Notes: generated by a model from the sequence alone, not told the origin. Counted from the first letter of the stretch, positions 1 to 7,559 are shown. The stretch: DNA of 10,630 nucleotides from Rickettsiales bacterium (GCA_021300075.1 JAJTIB010000200.1:1-10630), one strand, 5' to 3'. Program-made: numbers and translations.

Positions 1-303
1 CCAATCCACCAGCTGCGATTTGGGCAGAGATCCGACTTTAGTTGCAACCGGCTTGCCGTTTTTGAAGAGAATCAGGGTCGGGATACCGCGCACACCGTAT
101 TTTTGCGGCGAATCGGGGTTCTGGTCGATATTGACCTTGGCAATAGTGAGCGATCCCGCCATCTCTTTGGCCACTTCATCGAGAATAGGCGAAAGCTGCT
201 TGCAGGGGCCGCACCATTCGGCCCAGAAATCCACGAGTACAGGCTTTTCGTCCCCGCCGATGGCGCTGTCGAATTCACTGTCGGAAATATGTTTGGTCGC
301 CAT
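1..303 (-). CDS. trxA: Thioredoxin TrxA (3' end cut by window edge)
   Basis: Cytoplasmic dithiol-disulfide oxidoreductase that reduces protein disulfides and is itself recycled by thioredoxin reductase. The 101 visible residues cover almost the whole thioredoxin fold. Residues VDFWAEWCGPCKQ hold the redox CGPC site (Cys31 and Cys34 with the preceding Trp30). The cis-proline loop GIPTLILF follows at about residues 74-81, and the KVGSLPKSQL stretch is the usual last helix. Typical family members are 104-110 residues, so only a few C-terminal residues are missing beyond position 1. The start is ATG at 303-301, preceded by a clear GAGGA ribosome-binding site five to six bases upstream. The gene lies 72 bases downstream of addA on the same strand, an arrangement common in alphaproteobacteria. 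A candidate promoter of its own lies in that gap. Identity is secure. Confidence 0.97.
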   Translation of the reverse strand, partial: MATKHISDSEFDSAIGGDEKPVLVDFWAEWCGPCKQLSPILDEVAKEMAGSLTIAKVNIDQNPDSPQKYGVRGIPTLILFKNGKPVATKVGSLPKSQLVDW

Positions 304-351
304 GATATCCTCACTGGTTACAGGTTTTTCTAAACTTATGTTGCAGCGCGA

Positions 352-379
352 GGTTAAGCGGAGTCAGCCTCGGCGTCAA
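352..379 (-). promoter_or_regulatory. Candidate housekeeping promoter for trxA overlapping the addA stop
   Basis: Read on the minus strand, TTGACGC (positions 379-373) is followed after 13 bases by GCTTAACC (359-352). This matches the Caulobacter housekeeping sigma pattern TTGACGS-N10-14-GCTANAWC: the first box completely, the second at six of eight positions counting the N. The first box includes the TGA stop of addA. A transcript would start near 345 and leave a leader of about 40 bases before the trxA ATG with its GAGGA site. The match to a published consensus is seen; that it is active is inferred. Confidence 0.45.
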
Positions 380-3300
380 GCCGCTTCCATCGTGTGCTGC
401 CAGTGGGTATCGGCCAGCTTCTTATCAAGCCAATCTAACCGTGGCAGCGTCGTCCATAGCAGCGCGCAGCGAACCTCTTTATTACTGTATTTATTTGCAA
501 ATAACTGCTGATATGCCTTCATCTGGAGCAGGTAGGCTAGCGGTGTATCCGCAACCGACGCCGGAGGGTGTACCGCCGTTTTGTAATCCAGAATAACAAT
601 CTGATTCCCCCGCATCACCAATCGGTCAATCTGGCCATGAAAACGCTCACGCACCCCAGCTATTTCAACCGTTCCGGTAATACTGACTTCATTATAGCCG
701 CGCTCCTGCCAGATCCAGCCAAGCTCGGACGTGGCCAGCAGCCGCTCCATCTCCACAAGTGCTTCTGCACGCGCCTCCTCACTCCAGTCTGGGGTGAGCC
801 GCTCCAGATAGTCGCGGCGATTATCGGCGGAACTCATTTGCGTGGCGCACTCCAGCCAGCGATGAAGCGTGACGCCGCGACTGCGCGCGCCAGAATCGCG
901 GGACTGATAGAGGGTGAGTTCCTGATCCATGAGACGTGAGGGCGAGAAGCTACGTCTACGCGTCTCTGACGGTGCAGGGTAGAGCGCCCAGTCCGGAAGT
1001 GGCGAAATGGTCGTGACTATCTCCGGTGCGCGCATTACGGAGCGGATCTGGGGTGTGCTCAGTCGCAATGTTCCATCCATTTCCTCGTGCTCGGGGATGG
1101 TTTTAATAACGGATTCGATCGTGCTGTACCAGCAATGCTCAGGTAATGATTTTCCGGATTTGACGCCACCGATGTAAAGCTCATCCGCCGCGCGGGTAAC
1201 AGCAACATAAAGAAGGCGCGCATATTCGCGCATCATGCGCTCCTTTTGTTCGGCTTTTGCGGCGGCGATGAGAGGCGCAAGTTTTGCATCCTGCGAAAGC
1301 GCAACAAGCGGAACCGCAGCGCCCTCCATATCAAAACTGAGTTCCTGCTGTAAGCCTGGCACACGCGTCGTATCGGGTAGAATGACAATCGGCGCTTCAA
1401 GACCCTTCGCACCATGCACCGTCATGATTCGCAGTTGATTTCGCTCGCTTTGGCCACCAGCCTCGCGCTTGATCTCACGAGCCTCGCGGGCAAGAAGCTG
1501 CTCATAAGCAAACAGACTCAACGACTCGGTAAGGCCAGCGGCGTGGTCTAAAAGCGCGTCCAGCACCTCATGCACTTCGGAACTGAAGCGGCGGGCAAAG
1601 TCGCGACGGTAGCCTTCTCTTTCCAGAATCTGCATGAGAAACGCGTAGGGCTGGGCGCTTGTTGCGAAGTTACGCCATGACTCAATCTTTACTCTGAATG
1701 GGTGCGAGGTGAGGCGCGTCCATAATGTTTCGTCTTCGCTGCGGCCATGAGCTAGCGTGTAAAGTTCTTCTTCTGAGAAATTTCCCAGCGGCGAACGCAA
1801 CAGCTGCGCCAGCGCCAGATCATCCTCGGGCGCGGTGACCACACGCATCAACGCCATTAGATCGCGTACAGCGAGATGGCTTGAAAGCGCCAGCCGATCC
1901 AGCCCGGCGACTGGAATCTGCTGCGCCTCGAGCGCCCGAATGAGCAGCGGCATAAAGGGTGAACGCCGCCAGACCAGAATCAGAATATCGCCCGGGGTCA
2001 CAGCGCGTCCGCGCGCTTCGAGCAAGCGTCCTGTATCCAGCCAGCCGCGAATGGTGGCAGCGATATTCGCCGCCAGCGTCTCCTCTGCCCGCATCGCATC
2101 TACATATGTCGTCGGGATGGTATAGGCCAGGCGCTCGGATTTTTCGGACTGCGCCGCAAGCGGCCACAGCTCTACCCTGCCGGCTGCACCCTCGCGTGTC
2201 AGTCGATGGTTATGATCGCCATTCGCCAGCGCCAGATGCTCGCATAAACGCCCGGCGAGGATCAGAATCGGTTGGGTCGAGCGGTAAGAGGCCGAGAGGG
2301 TTTGCGCCATGATCGGTGCGGGAGCGCCACGCAGAACCTCCATCATTTCGCCGCGCATGCGGTCAAATTCTTCCGGTGCCGCACCTTGAAAACTATAAAT
2401 AGATTGTTTCACGTCCCCCACCACCAGCAACTGGCGCGCCATGCCATCGGGGGTGGGGGTGGCCATGAGTTCGCTGATGAGGGCGGTGGCAATACGCCAC
2501 TGCGCGGCGCTGGTATCCTGCGCTTCATCGAGCAATATATGATCAATACGATAATCGAGGCGGCTTAAAATCCAGGGCAGAAGTGCTTCATCCGACATCA
2601 TCTTCCCTGTTTTCTGAATCATATCCTCGTAATCCACGCGCCCAGCAGCGAATTTTGCTGCTGCGTAGAGTTCCAGAAGTGCTCGCGCGATAAGCGCTAT
2701 CTCGTAAGACTCTTCCAGACAGAGATGATTTGCAAAACCCTGGTAATTTTCGAGCACCCGCGCCTGCTCGATTTTAAAGATGCGGGTAAGCGGATGTTCC
2801 GCCCCATAAGGTTTGACCGGCAGAATATTTTTTAACGCCCCAGCTTTTTCAGTGAGCCAGCAGGCACGATAATCCTCCGCGTGAACGATGCGAGCCGCAG
2901 GAGAAAGGGCAAGCCAAGCGAGCCACTGCTCGGCTCGGGCAGAAAAACTCTTGCTGCCTTCCCGCACCAGATAATTGCCAACTTCGCGAAGTGCCGATTC
3001 GGTGGCGGCGGGTAACTCATTCACCAAGGCCGCGTTCCAGTCATCAGCCCGTATGTAGGGGGAAGGCGCAAGCGCGAAAATGGCCGCACGAAGTGACGCC
3101 TCATCCGGAAACTGCAGCGCCGAACGAAACCGGTGCGACTGATCCATAAGGTGATGACACCACTCCTCAAGTCGCCCCTCTGCGACCAACGCGCTGACAT
3201 CGCTTAAAGCCAATGCCAGTGCCGGATCACGCACCGCATCGGTACGATACAGCTGACGAATGGCGCGGACTTTGAGCGCACTCGCCTCATGCTCCTCAAG

Positions 3301-3747
3301 CAGCGACACATGCGGCAACAACCCAGCCTCCAGCGGAAAGCTGCGAATCAATTGCTGGGCGAAGCCATGCAGTGTGGTGATCGTCATCCCGCCGGCCGGA
3401 CTCGCAAGCACCTGCGGATAAAGCCGCCCCGCGCGGGCGAGTTGCGCGATATTGGGGGCTTCCCCCAGCATTTCACCAAGTATTTTTTCGCGCGTTACAT
3501 CCTCTGCACGCCATAATACGGCGAGCAAATCAAGGATACGCGCCCGCATTTCCGCCGCCGCTGCGTTGGTATAAGTCAGGCACAAAATATGTTCAGGCGC
3601 GGCTCCATCCACCAATAATCGAACGACCCGGCGCGCCAATACATAGGTTTTGCCTGACCCGGCATGGGCCGTAATCCACGAAGAACCCTTATAATTCAAT
3701 GCGTACTCAGGATTCACGCCTGGCCTGTTCGTTATGTTGCGCCGCAA
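376..3747 (-). CDS. addA: Double-strand break repair helicase-nuclease AddA
   Basis: UvrD/Rep-family (SF1A) helicase fused to a RecB-type nuclease; with AddB it resects double-strand breaks for RecA loading. Counted from the TTG at 3747 (1123 residues, normal for alphaproteobacterial AddA): Walker A AGSGKT at 29-34, motif Ia LTYTNAAAAEM about 57-67, motif II DEAQDTS 407-413, motif III GDVKQSIYSFQG 444-455, motif IV SASYRS 485-490, motif V TVHGAKGLEAPIV 776-788 and motif VI YVAVTRAADELY 847-858. The C-terminal nuclease looks intact: His962, Asp1041 in GQIDRL, Asp1054 and Lys1056 in LDYKT, and Gln/Tyr in YLLQMKAY. An in-frame TAA lies two codons before the TTG. A GTG at 3717-3715, preceded by AGG, would give a 1113-residue protein and fits the short leader usual in front of Walker A, so the start is uncertain. 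Oddly, addB, normally directly upstream, is absent; a divergent rcdA-like gene is there instead. Confidence 0.96.
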   Translation of the reverse strand: MRRNITNRPGVNPEYALNYKGSSWITAHAGSGKTYVLARRVVRLLVDGAAPEHILCLTYTNAAAAEMRARILDLLAVLWRAEDVTREKILGEMLGEAPNIAQLARAGRLYPQVLASPAGGMTITTLHGFAQQLIRSFPLEAGLLPHVSLLEEHEASALKVRAIRQLYRTDAVRDPALALALSDVSALVAEGRLEEWCHHLMDQSHRFRSALQFPDEASLRAAIFALAPSPYIRADDWNAALVNELPAATESALREVGNYLVREGSKSFSARAEQWLAWLALSPAARIVHAEDYRACWLTEKAGALKNILPVKPYGAEHPLTRIFKIEQARVLENYQGFANHLCLEESYEIALIARALLELYAAAKFAAGRVDYEDMIQKTGKMMSDEALLPWILSRLDYRIDHILLDEAQDTSAAQWRIATALISELMATPTPDGMARQLLVVGDVKQSIYSFQGAAPEEFDRMRGEMMEVLRGAPAPIMAQTLSASYRSTQPILILAGRLCEHLALANGDHNHRLTREGAAGRVELWPLAAQSEKSERLAYTIPTTYVDAMRAEETLAANIAATIRGWLDTGRLLEARGRAVTPGDILILVWRRSPFMPLLIRALEAQQIPVAGLDRLALSSHLAVRDLMALMRVVTAPEDDLALAQLLRSPLGNFSEEELYTLAHGRSEDETLWTRLTSHPFRVKIESWRNFATSAQPYAFLMQILEREGYRRDFARRFSSEVHEVLDALLDHAAGLTESLSLFAYEQLLAREAREIKREAGGQSERNQLRIMTVHGAKGLEAPIVILPDTTRVPGLQQELSFDMEGAAVPLVALSQDAKLAPLIAAAKAEQKERMMREYARLLYVAVTRAADELYIGGVKSGKSLPEHCWYSTIESVIKTIPEHEEMDGTLRLSTPQIRSVMRAPEIVTTISPLPDWALYPAPSETRRRSFSPSRLMDQELTLYQSRDSGARSRGVTLHRWLECATQMSSADNRRDYLERLTPDWSEEARAEALVEMERLLATSELGWIWQERGYNEVSITGTVEIAGVRERFHGQIDRLVMRGNQIVILDYKTAVHPPASVADTPLAYLLQMKAYQQLFANKYSNKEVRCALLWTTLPRLDWLDKKLADTHWQHTMEAA

Positions 3748-3753
3748 GAATTA

Positions 3754-3769
3754 TTAAACAAAAATTAAC
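3754..3769. promoter_or_regulatory. Perfect CtrA-type binding box in the addA/rcdA-like divergent spacer
   Basis: The sequence TTAA (3754-3757), seven bases, then TTAAC (3765-3769) is an exact match to the full CtrA box TTAA-N7-TTAAC described in Caulobacter. It lies in the 60-base AT-rich spacer between divergent addA and the rcdA-like gene. A possible -10 element TAAAAT lies at 3780-3785, so the box would cover the -35 position of a promoter reading into the rcdA-like gene, the placement usual for CtrA-activated promoters. On the addA side its edge is only seven bases from the TTG codon. The sequence match is direct; CtrA binding and the direction of regulation are inferred. An AT-rich spacer raises the chance of a random match. 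Confidence 0.55.
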
Positions 3770-3807
3770 ATTCTGAACGTAAAATTAAGTATCAAGAGAG
3801 GAATACC

Positions 3808-4236
3808 ATGCACCCCTTCGCTCGGCAAGACAAGCAAACAGAACAGCAAGTGCTTTTCCTTCCCTCTGTGTTTAATGAAACATTGACGCTGCTGTTTGAT
3901 GCCCATCATTATTTTCAGTCACGCGGGGCGGAGGAGCAATCCACTATCACGCCTGAACAGCGCCCCATCTATGCTGCCGAGATGTCACGCATCACCATGC
4001 GCCTGACCAGCGTAATGGCATGGATTATGGTGCGTAAAGCCGTGTTTTCCGGAAAAATCGACGAAAATCAGGCAGGGGATAAATACCGGCTAGATGCCGT
4101 CGAATTCTGCCTTGCGCCCAAGCCCGAAGGCATCGACTATCTGCCCTATTATATCAATTATCTCTCCGACCGCTCACGCGATTTATACGCCCGTGTCGCC
4201 CGACTTGACACACAGGCTTACGGCAGAAAGCACTAG
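3808..4236 (+). CDS. rcdA: DUF1465 protein, RcdA-like regulator of CtrA degradation
   Basis: A 142-residue, mostly helical protein. The central pattern AAEMSRITMRLTSVMAWIM followed by VRKAVFSGKI (about residues 56-86), and the closing RSRDLYARVARLD (about 123-135), are what I recall as characteristic of DUF1465, the family of Caulobacter RcdA. RcdA is an adaptor in a hierarchy with CpdR and PopA that brings the cell-cycle regulator CtrA to ClpXP at the cell pole. No signal peptide or membrane segment is seen, so a cytoplasmic protein is expected. The ATG at 3808 has a strong GAGAGG site at 3796-3801. It is the only convincing plus-strand gene in the window, divergent from addA and convergent with the merR-type gene (16-base gap). 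A perfect CtrA box lies about 40 bases upstream of the start. Family membership is likely; that it is the functional RcdA rather than another DUF1465 paralogue is inference. Confidence 0.78.
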   Translation: MHPFARQDKQTEQQVLFLPSVFNETLTLLFDAHHYFQSRGAEEQSTITPEQRPIYAAEMSRITMRLTSVMAWIMVRKAVFSGKIDENQAGDKYRLDAVEFCLAPKPEGIDYLPYYINYLSDRSRDLYARVARLDTQAYGRKH

Positions 4237-4252
4237 GAAATAATCTGAAAAT

Positions 4253-4783
4253 TTACGCCGCGTCGCGCAGTTTTTCGGCAAGCACGCCGCGCAGCGCAGC
4301 GAGCTCACGGCGGAGCGCATCAAGCTGCTGGCGGTCGGTCGGTAAAATATTGGTGACGGTGGAAGTTGGCACCGCCGCATCTTCCGCCACCGCCGCCTCC
4401 GGCGCGTGATTATCGTTGGAATTGGCCGGTGAAATCGTCTGCGCCCAGTTCGCCTTCGCCTCGGCGCTTGACGTACTGCTAACAATTTTCGCAAACTCAT
4501 CAATCGCCTTTTTCGCGCCCTTGATGGTGAAACCCTGGCGGTAGAGCAGATGTTTGATCTGCTGCAATACCTCGATATCTTCCGGCCGATAGAAACGGCG
4601 ACCACCATTGCGCTTGAGCGGCTTTATGACGGCGAATTTGGTTTCCCAAAAACGCAATACATGCGCCGGAACATCAAGCATTTCCGCTGCTTCGGAGATA
4701 GTTCTTAGTGCATTCGCAGATTTTTCTTTATTACGGCTTTCCTCAGCCGCCTGCAATAAATGCAGCAGATCCGTGCTTGCCAT
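4253..4783 (-). CDS. MerR-family transcriptional regulator
   Basis: A 176-residue DNA-binding protein. Residues 27-60 (TISEAAEMLDVPAHVLRFWE and on) form the winged helix-turn-helix of MerR regulators. The wing GGRRFYRPEDIEVL follows at about 60-73, then a helix with LLYRQGFTIKGAKKAI (79-94). Residues 105-150 are Ala/Ser/Pro-rich and probably disordered. Residues 150-174 form a Leu/Arg/Glu-rich helix that looks like a short coiled coil, suitable for dimerisation. No Cys residues or recognisable effector domain follow, so metal sensing as in MerR itself is unlikely. The ATG at 4783 has a GAGGG site five bases upstream. It is the last gene of the rpmF-plsX-fabH-ihfA block, 53 bases after ihfA, a placement common in alphaproteobacteria. 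Targets and effector cannot be read from the sequence. Confidence 0.88.
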   Translation of the reverse strand: MASTDLLHLLQAAEESRNKEKSANALRTISEAAEMLDVPAHVLRFWETKFAVIKPLKRNGGRRFYRPEDIEVLQQIKHLLYRQGFTIKGAKKAIDEFAKIVSSTSSAEAKANWAQTISPANSNDNHAPEAAVAEDAAVPTSTVTNILPTDRQQLDALRRELAALRGVLAEKLRDAA

Positions 4784-4836
4784 GATGCCCTCTTTTTATT
4801 GTTGCTTAGTAGATGATGACGGTTACCCGACAACAG

Positions 4837-5154
4837 TTATTCGCCCCGGTTTGTGCCAGGTGTTTCACCATTGACGCGGCTTTTTAGTATATTCGAGGCA
4901 TTGAACGACAACACCGTGCGTGGGGTAATCGGCACCTCGACACCGGTTTTCGGGTTGCGACCAATGCGTTGTTTTTTACGACGCAGTCTGAACGTGCCAA
5001 AGGAGGACAGCTTCACGGCGTTACCCTCCGTCAGCGCGGCGGAGACTTCTTCGAGCACCGCATCCACAAGCTGCGTGGATTCGGAGAGTGACAAGCCAAT
5101 CTCGCGGTACACCGAGTTAGACAAATCAGCACGAGTCAAAGTTTTCTGGGTCAT
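4837..5154 (-). CDS. ihfA: Integration host factor subunit alpha
   Basis: Small nucleoid protein that, as a heterodimer with IhfB, sharply bends DNA at specific sites in recombination, replication and transcription. The 105 residues follow the HU/IHF fold: N-terminal helices LTRADLSNSVYREIGLSL and LVDAVLEEVSAALTEG, then KLSSFGTFRLRRK (about 48-60). Next comes the DNA-intercalating beta arm RIGRNPKTGVEVPI (63-76) with the conserved Pro68 at its tip, and finally VLSFNASNILKSRVN. The order NPKTG then PITPRTVLSF favours the alpha subunit over HU or IhfB. The ATG at 5154 has a GGGG site six bases upstream. It starts 22 bases after the fabH stop and precedes the merR-type gene, the usual alphaproteobacterial order. 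Confidence 0.95.
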   Translation of the reverse strand: MTQKTLTRADLSNSVYREIGLSLSESTQLVDAVLEEVSAALTEGNAVKLSSFGTFRLRRKKQRIGRNPKTGVEVPITPRTVLSFNASNILKSRVNGETPGTNRGE

Positions 5155-5176
5155 TTTTATCCCCTAAAATAGTGGT

Positions 5177-6139
5177 TCACCAGCATATTACACAGCAGCC
5201 CCAGGTCAGTCCAGCACCAAGTGCTGGCAAAGCGATAATATCACCTTTTTTAAGGCGACCCTCGCGACCGGCGACATCCAGCGCCAGGGGAATCGAGGCT
5301 GCCGAAGTATTGGCATGGCGGTCGAGCGTGACAATAAACTTCTCACTCGGCAGCTTCAGCTGGCGGGCAATCGCCGCTATCATCCGCGCATTGGCCTGAT
5401 GAGCAACGACCCAGGTCACATCGGTCAACCCCAGCTCCGCCTTGGCCAGCGTATCGAGGGTGACACCTGCCATTTTTTCAACCCCGTGGCGGAAGACTTC
5501 CTGCCCTTCCATGAATAAAAAACCGGCGGTCTGGGTGGTGGAAACACCGCCACTCGTACCTAAAATTCCGCCGAATTTACCATCTGCCTCCAGACGTATC
5601 GCCAGAATACCGCGTTTTTTTTCCTGCCCGTTTCGCGCTAGAATCACGGCCCCCGCGCCGTCACCAAATAAAATACTGGTGGTGCGGTCGCTCCAGTCGA
5701 TAATACGCGACATCGACTCAGCACCAATCACCAGCACCTTACTGGCTATCCCCGATTGCAGCCAACCATCGGCCACCGCCAGCGCATAGACAAAGCCGGT
5801 GCAGGCAGCGGCGACATCGAGCGCGGGGCCGCCCGCTATGCCAAGCGCAGCCTGAACTTTTGAGGCGACTGAGGGCATGGTGGTGTCCGGCGTGGAGGTC
5901 GCAACCACAACGCCATCAATCGCCGTCGCCTCAAGGCCGGACTGGACGAGAGCGGCACGGGCGGCGGCAATCGCCATATCGGACGTGGTTTCATTTTCCG
6001 CTGCAAGATGGCGGGTGATGATGCCGGTGCGCTCGCGAATCCAGGCATCGCTGGTGTCGATTTTCTGGGCAAGCTCGTCGTTACTCACCACACGCGCGGG
6101 GAGATAACTGCCAGTTGCCACTATCACAGAGCGCGCCAT
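5177..6139 (-). CDS. fabH: Beta-ketoacyl-ACP synthase III (FabH)
   Basis: Starts type II fatty-acid synthesis by condensing an acyl-CoA, usually acetyl-CoA, with malonyl-ACP to give a 3-ketoacyl-ACP. The length of 320 residues is typical. The catalytic triad of the thiolase fold is complete: Cys113 in AAACTGF, His247 in AHQAN and Asn277 in HANTSAAS. Other family marks are WIRERTGI (33-40), FGDGAGAV (158-165) and the C-terminal GAGLTWG (308-314). The end reads WGCCVICW, where family members usually have small and hydrophobic residues; three cysteines there are unusual but keep the alignment. The ATG at 6139-6137 overlaps the plsX stop by one base (TGATG), indicating translational coupling with the gene that makes acyl-phosphate for phospholipid synthesis. 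Identity is secure; acyl-chain preference cannot be read. Confidence 0.97.
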   Translation of the reverse strand: MARSVIVATGSYLPARVVSNDELAQKIDTSDAWIRERTGIITRHLAAENETTSDMAIAAARAALVQSGLEATAIDGVVVATSTPDTTMPSVASKVQAALGIAGGPALDVAAACTGFVYALAVADGWLQSGIASKVLVIGAESMSRIIDWSDRTTSILFGDGAGAVILARNGQEKKRGILAIRLEADGKFGGILGTSGGVSTTQTAGFLFMEGQEVFRHGVEKMAGVTLDTLAKAELGLTDVTWVVAHQANARMIAAIARQLKLPSEKFIVTLDRHANTSAASIPLALDVAGREGRLKKGDIIALPALGAGLTWGCCVICW

Positions 6140-7218
6140 CAGCCCACCGTTGTCATCGTAATCGCGGTGAAGGATTCCACTACCACTTCGCCCGGTGCGG
6201 CGGTAGTGGCGCGGGATAATTCGTCGAGAATCTTGTCGTTTACAGTATTCTGCACCAAGGTAGCCGCAACTTTAACGGCATTGGCGAAACTCTTGGCGTC
6301 GGCGCTGCCATGACTTTTGACGACAATACCATTGAGACCGAGCAGAATCGCGCCATTATGTTTGCGTGGATCAAATTTTCGCATTGCCATTTTAATCGCC
6401 GGGCGTGCCAGCAGATAGCCGATTTTGGCACTGAAGGAATTTTCAATCGCGTTCTTGACAGCGTTGTAAATCAGGCGCGAGGCGCCCTCAGCAGTCTTAA
6501 GAGCGATGTTGCCGGTAAATCCGTCCGTCACTACCACGTCGGTCGTGCCTTCCATGATATCATGGCCTTCGACAAAGCCGTGATAATCAATCGGAAAATG
6601 ACCGGATTTGAGTAGCCGGTTGGCTTCTTTCACCTCGTCATGGCCCTTCATGTCTTCAGAGCCGACATTGAGGAGGCCAACTTTCGGACGCGCAACGCCG
6701 AGCACGGCGCGGGCATAAGCATCACCCATCAGCGCGAATTGCACCAGATAATCGGCCGTGCAGTCGATATTCGCGCCCATATCGAGCAGCACGACACTGC
6801 GCTGCTGCGCGGGAATTGTGGCGGTAATGGCCGGTCGCAAAATCCCCGGCAAAGTTTTAAGTACAATTTTTGCGGTCGCCATCAACGCGCCTGTATTGCC
6901 AGCGGAAACCACAGCCTGGGCTTCGCCGCGCGCCACCGCATCAATCGCCATCCGCATGCTCGACTGGCGCCCCTGACGAATGGCCACCGCTGGTTTTTCA
7001 TGCATAGCGATCGCGCTATCGGTGTGAACAATCTGTGATTGATGCGCGATTTTATGACGGGCAATGAGAGGCATAATTCGCGCCTCATCACCGTAAAACA
7101 GAAACTGTAAATCGGGAAAAAATTTGAGCGCAAGGCGTGCGCCATGCACCACCGACTCAGGGGCTTTGTCGCCCCCCATCGCGTCAAACGCAATGGTGAT
7201 GGGTGTGCTGACGGTCAC
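6139..7218 (-). CDS. plsX: Phosphate acyltransferase PlsX
   Basis: Converts acyl-ACP and inorganic phosphate to acyl-phosphate, the donor used by the membrane acyltransferase PlsY in the first step of glycerophospholipid synthesis; a peripheral cytoplasmic enzyme. The 359 residues carry the family motifs in order: AFDAMGGD (10-17), VSAGNTGALM (104-113), LLDMGAN (144-150), GLLNVGSE (181-188), GFVEG (214-218), TDGFTGN (231-237) and GIVVKSHGSAD (297-307). The likely start is GTG at 7218. No good ribosome-binding site precedes it, but it lies 13 bases after the rpmF stop, so coupled translation is likely. An in-frame TGA not far upstream, inside rpmF, limits other choices, and the next ATG falls inside the DAMGGD motif. 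Its stop overlaps the fabH start. Confidence 0.96.
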   Translation of the reverse strand: MTVSTPITIAFDAMGGDKAPESVVHGARLALKFFPDLQFLFYGDEARIMPLIARHKIAHQSQIVHTDSAIAMHEKPAVAIRQGRQSSMRMAIDAVARGEAQAVVSAGNTGALMATAKIVLKTLPGILRPAITATIPAQQRSVVLLDMGANIDCTADYLVQFALMGDAYARAVLGVARPKVGLLNVGSEDMKGHDEVKEANRLLKSGHFPIDYHGFVEGHDIMEGTTDVVVTDGFTGNIALKTAEGASRLIYNAVKNAIENSFSAKIGYLLARPAIKMAMRKFDPRKHNGAILLGLNGIVVKSHGSADAKSFANAVKVAATLVQNTVNDKILDELSRATTAAPGEVVVESFTAITMTTVG

Positions 7219-7231
7219 ACTAAGCGCGCGG

Positions 7232-7414
7232 CTAGCGTTTAACTTTCGCAGCCGTCACTTTGCGGCCGCGGTAATGACCATCCGGCGAGACATGGTGCGG
7301 ACGCTTGAGTTCGCCCGTTGTTTTATCCTCGCGCACCGAGACTTTCTCCAGCGCATGGTGCGACTGGCGCATTCCACGCCGCGAGGGGGAGGTTTTTCGT
7401 TTTGGAACAGCCAT
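7232..7414 (-). CDS. rpmF: 50S ribosomal protein L32
   Basis: Small basic protein of the large ribosomal subunit. The 60 residues open with MAVPKRKTSPSRRGMR, the near-invariant L32 N-terminus, followed by the SHHAL and GELKRPHHVSPDG segments and a Lys/Arg-rich end. There are no cysteines, so this is the zinc-free form. The ATG at 7414 has an AGGG site seven bases upstream. It is the first gene of the rpmF-plsX-fabH-ihfA-merR block and has a candidate promoter about 90 bases upstream. The DUF177 (YceD-like) gene often found directly upstream of rpmF or plsX in bacteria is not present here. Confidence 0.97.
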   Translation of the reverse strand: MAVPKRKTSPSRRGMRQSHHALEKVSVREDKTTGELKRPHHVSPDGHYRGRKVTAAKVKR

Positions 7415-7498
7415 GACAACACCCTTTCAGTTGATTTTATAACATCTAACACATTGACCGGGAAAGAAAATTTTATTCTTCTGCCAGCGAAGCGGCGC

Positions 7499-7504
7499 AT
7501 TATA
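7499..7504 (-). promoter_or_regulatory. Candidate -10 element for the rpmF operon
   Basis: On the minus strand GGCTATAATG occurs at about 7507-7498. It contains a perfect TATAAT, and as GCTATAAT it matches the Caulobacter-type -10 GCTANAWC at seven of eight positions. No convincing -35 element is seen at either usual spacing; the best is an AT-rich TTTATT. It lies in the 145-base spacer between the deaminase-like gene and rpmF, the only space in front of a five-gene operon, leaving a leader of roughly 80 bases. I saw no clear rho-independent terminator for the upstream gene in this spacer. Confidence 0.4.
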
Positions 7505-7559
7505 GCCATGAATTTCAGGAAATAAAGCGCGAAATTAGAGGCGTAGCACTGCGTTAAGC

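Noticed and set aside
1820..2312. Several overlapping open frames on both strands inside addA.
   Set aside because: They lie within the addA coding frame, which is continuous and carries all helicase motifs; no independent evidence supports them.
4237..4252. A shared bidirectional terminator between the convergent rcdA-like and merR-type genes.
   Set aside because: The 16-base gap is AT-rich but has no stem, and no convincing hairpin was found in the adjoining coding ends.
6640..7038. Plus-strand open frame of 132 codons opposite plsX.
   Set aside because: Antisense to an intact plsX with all motifs; composition reflects the opposite strand of a G+C-rich gene.
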